A DNA stretch of 64,000 nt, from the NCBI GenBank assembly GCA_963669155.1, contig OZ022587.1, positions 23,441,074 through 23,505,073 on the forward strand, given 5' to 3'. Position numbers and translations under genes: made by a program. The notes under the pieces are model-generated. The model was not told the DNA's origin, did not search any database, and worked only from the letters and a program-made list of their open reading frames with translations. Source of the DNA: Arbacia lixula. Its lineage: Eukaryota; Echinodermata; Echinoidea; Arbacioida; Arbaciidae. Below are positions 57,432 to 64,000 of the stretch, piece after piece; within the stretch, counting starts at the first letter, position 1; each line of letters begins with the position of its first letter.

Positions 57432-59918
57432 CCTGGTCATGTTATCATGGCTGGTGATTTCAATGTATACATCGACGATCCATCCAGGTCCGATGTCAAA
57501 CAATTCTTGTCAATAATTGAAACTGGTAGTATGATCCAGCATGTTAATGGCGCAACACACAAATTTGGCCACACTTTAGATCTTGTAATGTCCAGGAAAC
57601 TCATAAATCCTGGTTGCTCTGTACTAGAAGATAACTCCAATAACACTTTGATTGATCGTCAGATACATGACGTCACTATACATGAGAACTTTCTCTCTGA
57701 TCATCATTGTGTACATTTTTGTTATAGCCCAGTAGAAATTCCTGCAGCCGAGAGGTCTCGGCACACAGTCCGAAAGTTTAAAGATATTAATCCTGATAGT
57801 TTTTCTTTGATGCTTTCTAACAATCTTAAAACACTTGTGGACAGCGGTGACGTGAATGCTCTCTTGCAGGATTATACTTCGGCAGTTAAGGAATGTCTTG
57901 ACAAGCATGCACCTAAAAAATCGTGTGTGAAGTCTGTTCGTATCCGCAATCCTTGGATAAATGCAGATGTTCTCTCTGCACGTAGGTCTAGGCGGCAAGC
58001 TGAAAGAAGATGGAACAAACATCGTACAGATGATAACCGTGCACTATATGTTGCAGCAAATAAACTTGTCAATGATGCAATAATACATGCTAAAGAATCA
58101 TTTTTAGATGATAGACTCACTGATGCTAATGCTAAAACTATCTTCTTCACTCTTGATAGTCTTCTTAACAGGGACAAGAAACTACTTCCAAGTAAGAATT
58201 GTTCTCCTGTGTCCTTGGTATCAAGATTTAGAGAACTCTTTGTTGAGAAGATTGTTAGGATTCGTGAGAGCCTAGACAGTACAAATAATCAGGAACCTGA
58301 TCAATGTCCTCAGAGTGACAATACATGCTCTTTCTCTGCCTTTGATGTTATCTCTGAAGAAAATTTAAAGATTATCATCACTAAAATGTCTAATTCTTCT
58401 TGCTCGTTGGACGTTGAAACAACATGGCATTTAAAGAAATATGTTTTGTATCATATCTCGGCTCTCACCAAGGTGGTCAATTCCTCTTTACAATCAGGAG
58501 TTTTTCCAGTAGCATGTCACCAGGCCTTAATCACACCTGTGCTTAAGAAAACTACACTAGATTATCAAGATCTGAAAAATTATAGACCTGTCAGTAATTT
58601 AAGTTTTGAAGCTAAAGTTATTGAGAAAGCTGCAGCGTCTCAATCGGTTGAATACCTCACCACTAACAACTTATATGATCCTATGCAATCAGCCTATCGA
58701 ATGAATTTTAGTACTGAAACTGCTCTTCTAAAGCTTCAAAATGACACATTATCTTATTTCGACCAACGAAAGGCGGTTTTTCTTGTGCTTCTGGATCTGA
58801 GTGCAGCCTTTGACACGGTTGACCACAAGATCTTGGTAAAACGACTTGAATCAAATTTTAAGGTGTCAAATGTTGCTCTACAATGGTTGCACTCATATCT
58901 CACTGGCTGGACATCTCGTGTTAAAATATCAGAGCAAGTTTCAGCTCCTTGGACTTGCGAATACGGTGTCCCCCAAGGGTCTGTTATGGGCCCTATACTC
59001 TTCAATGTTTATATCACTCCTGTGTCAACTATAATTCGTAAGCACAATCTTTTCTATCTTATCTATGCCGATGATATTCAACTATATGATGTGTTTGATC
59101 CTCGTTCACCATCAAGTATGCAAGAAGTGTTAGAAAGAATTTCGTTATGTATTGCTGAGATAAACACGTGGATGACTTCAAATTTCCTCAAACTAAATGT
59201 TTCTAAAACTGAATTCACTATACTATGTCGGAAAAACCAATTCAATGAAAATCTATCCAACGTAAAACTCAATGTATGTGATAATGAAATTGCACTATCC
59301 TCTAAAGTTAAGAATCTTGGCATATGTATTGACTCGTGCTTTACACTCTCATCCCACGTCAGTAATACTGTACGTACCTGTAATTTCCATCTTAAGAATC
59401 TGTGGCGCATTAGAAGATTTATCAATGAAAAAACTTGCCATCATGCAGTTAGGGCACTTGTACTTTCTCGACTTGACTATTGTAACAGTCTCTTTTCAGT
59501 TCTTTGTGTTAAAGATCAGAAAAAACTTCAGAGTGTTCAGAATCGTGCCGCACGTTTAGTGTTTTTCAGTTGGTCGCAATATACATACGTCTCCTTTGAT
59601 TAGGGAACTCCATTGGCTCCCTTTTTCTCAACGTGTCAAGTTCAAACTTTGTCTGTACATTTATAAATTGATTAACAGTACTGGTCCTTCATATCTTGTA
59701 AACACAATATTGCTCATTACACACCTGCTCGTAATCTACGTTCCCTAAATGATACCACCAAACTTGTTATTCCGAGAACAAACCTCTCCATAGCAGAAAA
59801 ACGTTTTAGTATAGCTGGATCTAGAGTTTGGAATACACTCCCCTCTTCCATCAGAACAACACCGACCATATCATCTTTCAAACGGCAACTCAAGTCATAT
59901 CTTTTTCCAAATATCTAG
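57432..59918 (+). pseudogene. LINE endonuclease C-terminal half and reverse transcriptase, frameshifted
   Basis: The open part 57447-59603 (718 residues) starts inside the endonuclease (GDFNVY, HTLDLVM, then SDHH, the catalytic His region). The RT follows with NYRPVSNLSFEAKVIEKAA, LDLSAAFDTVDH, GVPQGSVMGPILFN and the catalytic YADD at residues 540-543 (59064-59075). Then come KTEF and NLGI-type motifs. Near 59575 the frame is lost and continues as SPLIRELHWLPFSQRVKFKL in another frame. A second shift near 59710 leads to YTPARNLRSLND and RVWNTLPSSIRTT before TAG at 59916-59918. All RT catalytic residues are present, so the damage is only in frame integrity. Confidence 0.88.
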
Positions 59919-60249
59919 TTTTATATTTTCATTTATTTAATGTGTATTTGTTCTGATGATTTTTGCTATCACTATTTGGTTTGACTTGGCTAACCCATCT
60001 GGGGCCTGGTGGCCTCAAGTGCTATACTAGAGCTTCTGTGAATAATGTGCTGACCGGGCTTGTCCCTTAAATTGTTGGTGAACGAAGCAGCAAGCAAGAG
60101 GCCACCAGGCCTCATCTGGCACAGTTGAGAACTCCAATGGTTGATGCAATTTAATGTATATATTTATATTTTATATCTGATTGTAAGCGCTGTGATACTT
60201 TTTGTGTATAGCGCAGATAAATAACCATTGTTATAATTATTATTAGAGA

Positions 60250-60525
60250 CAAACTTCAGCAACCACTTCAGTTGCCTCCTTAAAGTATTCCTCAAGTGTG
60301 GGAGGTGGTAAGTCAAAATTTACAAAAGTGTTGTTCCGGTAGAGGCAGGTATGTGCATTAGTGAGGAGGCCTGATACAATTTATATTTTGCCACAGACAG
60401 AGACCAACACTTACTGTGATTGATTGTAATATGTAAACTTTAAATGCATGGTTCATAATGTTGACAATAACCATTCAATGCTAATTGTAACTTTGGACAT
60501 TGAAACATTGAAGATGTCTTGTTTA
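60250..60525. other. short intergenic stretch, nothing recognised
   Basis: AT-rich spacer between the retrotransposon tail and the decayed Harbinger-like transposase. Confidence 0.4.
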
Positions 60526-60529
60526 TCAT

Positions 60530-61049
60530 TTATGTGAGCCAAAGGGAGGCACTTGAAGATTTGGCCTCACAGGGTATGCAGGATTGCCATAAAGGCATAA
60601 CACATTCCCATGTAAACCATGGGATATTGCCTCCTGCTGTGTCAGGTCCAAATAGATGTGCCATAAGGCCATTTGGAGTTGTCAGAAATTGATACTTGAA
60701 AGCATGCACTCGTTTATGACCATTGTACATGACCTCTGGTTGTGCGAGGGCCGACAAAAGGGACAGACGGGATGGTACCATCAATAAATCCCCAACTATA
60801 TTGTTGACTGCAGCGCCTTTTATGTACATTACATCCGCGAACATCTGCAAGTTTTAGGCGATAAGCACTGATCTAGGGAAGTAAGACGGATCGACCACAG
60901 TTTTTGACAAGGTCTTCATATCTGCATGAATACGTATACCTCAGTAATGTGAGACACAAAGCTTCCAGTCCTGGTAGGAAAGACCTGTTTGAAAGTTTCA
61001 CCTTCTCAGGGTTTTTCAGGACAGTGCTTAACTGGAAGATGTCATCTTC
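60530..61049 (-). pseudogene. PIF/Harbinger-like (DDE_4) transposase fragment
   Basis: Read on the minus strand over three frames: STVLKNPEKVKLSNRSFLPG, LEALCLTLLRYTYSCRYEDL, then WGFIDGTI (first catalytic Asp, about 60774-60795), MYNGHKRVHAFKYQFLTTPN, GLMAHLFGP and, in a shifted frame, LYGNPAYPVRPNLQ. In the family the last block is GDPAYP, so the second catalytic Asp is changed to Asn here. An acceptor (GATTCTAG) precedes the start at 61049. Frameshifts and a stop make it non-functional. It lies downstream of the Myb/SANT-like partner on the same strand, the usual PIF/Harbinger pairing. Confidence 0.8.
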
Positions 61050-61099
61050 CTAGAATCAAAAGAAATCCACCTGTAATTGCAAAAAATGAGGACAATTTG

Positions 61100-61695
61100 A
61101 TACTAGTATAATTGTAATCTGTTCCTCTGAAACCTGTTTCTTAATTCTGTAAAATATGGTGATAATATACTCTACACTAAGTAATTATCAATCTTATATT
61201 GACAATATAATTTGAACATTTAAAATGACATACTGGGATAAAGAGTAGACTATAAATTGACATTTTTCATACAATTATGTTGTTTGGGTAACATTTTGAA
61301 CCACACACATTAATAATTATAAAAACTAACTGACAAAATCCTTAAAGGAGCAGTCTACAGCAAAACATGATCATGATTACTACATGCACTAATGGTCAAT
61401 GTTGCGATGTCCCTGGTGAGGTTGATGCAGGATCAACTGTCTCATATAATGTATCGATATACAGGCAAACCCCAGCAACTCAACAACTCAACAACAATGG
61501 CCACTGCGACACCGACATTGAATGAATCAACTCGGAAGGAGTCAATCATGGCTCGACTTAAATCGCACATCCAGCTATTGGCATCGCAGGTCGACGCGCT
61601 GACGTCTGAGCTATGACAGCGAGAAAGAGGATATGCCAACCTAGAGAGAAATAGCAACCTTGTCAATATTTACAAGAGAATCAGCAAGGGTGTTA
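61100..61695. other. stretch between transposase and partner relics
   Basis: Contains a plus-strand frame 61392-61616 with no recognised domain and an overlapping minus frame. It may be intron or spacer of the decayed element. Confidence 0.35.
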
Positions 61696-61708
61696 ATCAG
61701 TGCACTTA

Positions 61709-63260
61709 TCAATGCCAGATTCTGCTGGGTTTGCTGATGCATGCACAACATGCAATGAACATTGCATGTTGCTGTTGCAGCTGCTCTTGGAACTGCCTCA
61801 GTTCTTGTTGCTCTTGCTGCTGTATCTCCTCAAAACCCTCCTCTTTCTCGCTTTCTTCATTTCTTCTCCTATTGTTCAATTCTTGCTTCAGGAGTAATCC
61901 GGAGCTCATGGTCAATGGCCATCTTCTTCTGGAGTACATGTAGACTGATGGTATCAGCTCCAGTGCTCCTCTTCTGAGCTGTGCTTTCTCCTTACCTGAA
62001 AAAAAGCATACGAATGATGTGGTGGGTATAGCATTAATGTGATAATTGTATTAATGTGATAATAATGACTGTGATACATGCCATGCTGGCATCATTTTGG
62101 TGATGGAATGACTCAATATGGTAAGTTGAAATGTAACAAATACACATTTCTTAAAGTTGTTAAAATAATTGTTGTTTTTAAATATATGTTATCTTGAAAT
62201 GCATTTGGCAGCAATAACATATGGAGGTGGAAGCAAAACAACAAAGTAAAAAAGAAATATACATTTTTGTGTGGGTCTGACTACAATAAAGGGATATTTT
62301 TTTTTGCACAACTGAATCATTTGTAATTATGACCACCTTGCATGCACCACCAAAACATTGAACACTGAGTGTTGAATCTTTCCTCCAAAATGATTTCAGC
62401 TAAAATCCTGCTCGGAATGTTCATTATCACATATTTCTAATTTAAGCCTGTGCATATTTGCCATATCACAGTGGTAACGGGACAGACGAGTCCTGTTGCC
62501 AACGTGCTGTGGCAAAATTAATTGTACAGGTCAAATTTTCTGAAGCGTACAAAACCTTGTAAAGTGGAAATCAATACATTCCTTTGATATTTTATTATTA
62601 TTGGCTGGTTTATTTAAGAGACAAAAATGGAATTTAAGAGATTTATGCAAATGTTACAGTAAATGCAACAGAAATGTACCTATTACTGTGGACAGACCCA
62701 TGTGTGTATTGACTTCTGGTTACGTGCCAGTGAGCAGCCTGGTATCTACATTTTCACTGGAAAGATGACTATTTGACATTTTAATTTTAAATATTTAGAA
62801 GACAAACAGTTACCACAATGTAGATAAAAAAAAAACTCTGTTACATTACTGACCTCTCTTGCGTTTCCCCAACAGTCTCACACGCTCTTTTCTACATCTC
62901 GGCTGCCTGGGTCTTCTTGTGCGCCTCACCTGAAGCATCCTCCACGCTGCTTTCCATGTCCACTTCCTCCTGTATCAGATCTTGGCCAATCTCCCTCATC
63001 TTTTTTTCCGTCAGCGTCTCCTCCACCAAGATACCACTCGCTCTCCTTTCCTTGTTGTTCTTTTATTTCTGCTAGTAGCTCACCCTCTCCCTCACTGCAG
63101 ATTGGTTAACCCACATCCGAGGGCAGATATTGTCTGCAATGGTGTTACATGCTCTGCCCCTCTCCCTGACTTGTAGCGAAATGCCTCTGCCATCACCACC
63201 TCTCCCATCAAGAACATGTCCTTCTCGCTGATGTCCTCTCCATGATGTCCTGATTGTTGC
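61709..63260 (-). pseudogene. Myb/SANT-like partner protein of PIF/Harbinger element, decayed
   Basis: Minus-strand pieces in order: near 63170-63060 RACNTIADNICPRMWVNQSA followed by VRERVSY, the second half of a Myb/SANT-like DNA-binding domain. A frame change leads to ERRASGILVEETLTEK, the block that normally follows it. Then comes a basic segment (RKERVRLLGKRKR) ending at a donor near 62857. A further exon (about 61996 to 61709) with acceptor TTTTTCAG ends in a Gln-rich coiled segment (QQQEQQELRQFQEQLQQQHA). Such proteins accompany Harbinger transposases and bring them to DNA and the nucleus. Stops and shifts show decay. Confidence 0.65.
62000..62860. other. probable intron of the Myb/SANT-like relic
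   Basis: AT-rich sequence between the two recognisable exons of the partner protein. No domain or repeat boundary recognised. Confidence 0.4.
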
Positions 63261-63337
63261 TGGAGAAAAAATTACACACAAAAAAAAATTGTGTACGTAC
63301 ACTCGATTACATAGACCAATGTACTGCACATGTACAT

Positions 63338-63592
63338 GTATATGTACGCTCCAGCTCACATGAATTGGCATAGGGAAAGAGAAAGGAAAGAAATTAAGGG
63401 AAGGAGCCGCAGTTTTAAACCGCGGTATATTTTCTCCAGTTCAGCATGAAACATGATGTTTTAACCTAAAAAGCATCATGTTTCATGCTGAACTGGACAA
63501 AATATACCGGTTTAAAATTGTGGCTCCTTCCCTTTCTTCCCTTTCCCTATCTTAATTCCTTTGAGCTATAGTGTACATACATGCACAGGACA
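63338..63592. mobile_element. intact foldback element (same family as 3290-4365)
   Basis: Arms of about 120 bp: GCTCCAGCTCACATGAATTG through ATTTTCTCCAGTTCAGCATG, mirrored by CATGCTGAACTGGACAAAAT through AATTCCTTTGAGCT. They are separated by a loop of about 30 bp (GATGTTTTAACC). No coding capacity. It shows what the interrupted copy at 3.3-4.4 kb looked like before the LINE entered. Confidence 0.85.
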
Positions 63593-63599
63593 ATCATAA

Positions 63600-64000
63600 A
63601 TCTCCCATTCCCCCACAAAACATCAAATTACATAACATGCTAATTCTATCACAATAACAATTTATCAAAACAGGTTCCTCAAATCATCTTATGACAACTT
63701 CTTTTTAAAACAAGCGTTTTCCATTTTCAAAAGTCATGAAACTCGAGAGGAATCAGTATTCTCGTTAGTTAGAACAATAACATGTTTGAAATGTCAGCCG
63801 GCTTCGCTAACATTTTAAGGACAGGTGAAGAACTATCCTTGCTTACTTTTAAACCGAGCACTGAGGCCGAGCACGAGTGAGCCCTGGCCCATGCAGAACC
63901 TACGGTCATGACGCTTTCATGTTTAACGTGCTCCGCCGCTGAGAGTTCCTCTCAATTTCCAATACTCTTTCTGACACTAGTAATAGTTACGCATGTTTTG
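63600..64000. other. window end, nothing recognised
   Basis: No coding sequence or element boundary could be supported in the last 400 bases. Confidence 0.4.

Larger units (their letters stand above)
56050..60246 (+). mobile_element. nearly full-length CR1/L2-like non-LTR retrotransposon
   Basis: Runs from about 56050 (5' end uncertain) through a 5' leader, an endonuclease-reverse-transcriptase reading frame (56337-59918), and a 3' region ending with GTATAGCGCAGATAAATAACC and an ATT-type tail at about 60230-60246. Such a tail preceded by a GCGC(T/A)-type hairpin is typical of L2/CR1-group elements. The copy is inactive: one nonsense codon and two frameshifts interrupt the frame. Overall coherence implies recent decay. 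Confidence 0.85.

Noticed and set aside
57624-58177. Minus-strand frames of 101-132 residues inside the reverse transcriptase region
   Set aside because: They are shadows of the plus-strand RT coding sequence.
61392-61616. 74-residue plus-strand frame with MATATPTLNESTRKESIM
   Set aside because: No recognised domain and opposite to the decayed Harbinger-like genes; kept only as an unexplained stretch.
1-64000. tRNA or rRNA genes
   Set aside because: I looked for GGTTCGAATCC-type TPsiC arms with paired A boxes and for rRNA-like conserved blocks and found none.

Overview
This is nuclear DNA of a eukaryote, most likely a deuterostome marine invertebrate and probably an echinoderm of sea-urchin type. 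The evidence is AT-rich sequence, introns of about 0.3-3 kb with GT-AG ends, a conserved nucleolar gene, and dense, varied transposon debris. The repeats include a short element with AAGGGATAGTTCACC-type ends, a repeat with a GGAGGCATTATG core followed by a GTCC-rich tract, intronic AGGTCA-type motifs, and a non-LTR retrotransposon with a 2A-like peptide. I recognise these styles from sea urchin sequence, but the species is inferred, not proven.

Layout. 1-4.9 kb: no gene recognised, plus a foldback element split by a LINE 3' fragment. 4.9-17.4 kb (+): eleven exons of an RRP1/Nop52-type ribosomal RNA processing gene, all but the N-terminus, in consistent phase to the stop. Two of its 5' splice sites are copied in the genome: one is part of a 53-bp minisatellite of about 25 units, the other lies in a 26-bp duplication flanking an insertion. 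14.6-31 kb: MITEs, nested TIR elements, a mosaic of local duplications at 20.4-22.7 kb and a dispersed element family (three copies in the window). 30.9-33.8 kb (-): three exons of a leucine-rich-repeat-like protein with an acidic last exon holding three 45-bp repeats. 34-36.3 kb: AT-rich tandem repeats, a TIR element and telomere-like tracts. 37.2-46.2 kb (+): five exons of a spliced integrase-core protein. Two other LINE fragments and a 349-bp near-perfect palindrome lie in one of its introns. 46.6-48.5 kb (-): LINE with a zf-RVT-like zinc motif. 48.7-49.8 kb (+): two exons resembling the ROCO-adjacent cysteine/histidine segment and death domain of invertebrate receptor-type proteins, with an in-frame stop. 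49.4-56 kb: MITEs and minisatellites. 56.0-60.2 kb (+): nearly full-length CR1/L2-like retrotransposon with endonuclease, reverse transcriptase, a signal-peptide-like N-terminus and a 2A-like motif, inactivated by one nonsense codon and two frameshifts. 60.5-63.3 kb (-): decayed PIF/Harbinger-like pair, transposase plus Myb/SANT-like partner. 63.3-63.6 kb: intact copy of the foldback seen near 3-4 kb.

Only the RRP1 gene looks clearly functional. The LRR and integrase genes have intact splice phase across all visible exons but are incomplete here. The rest is mobile DNA in various stages of decay. No tRNA, rRNA or CRISPR array was recognised.
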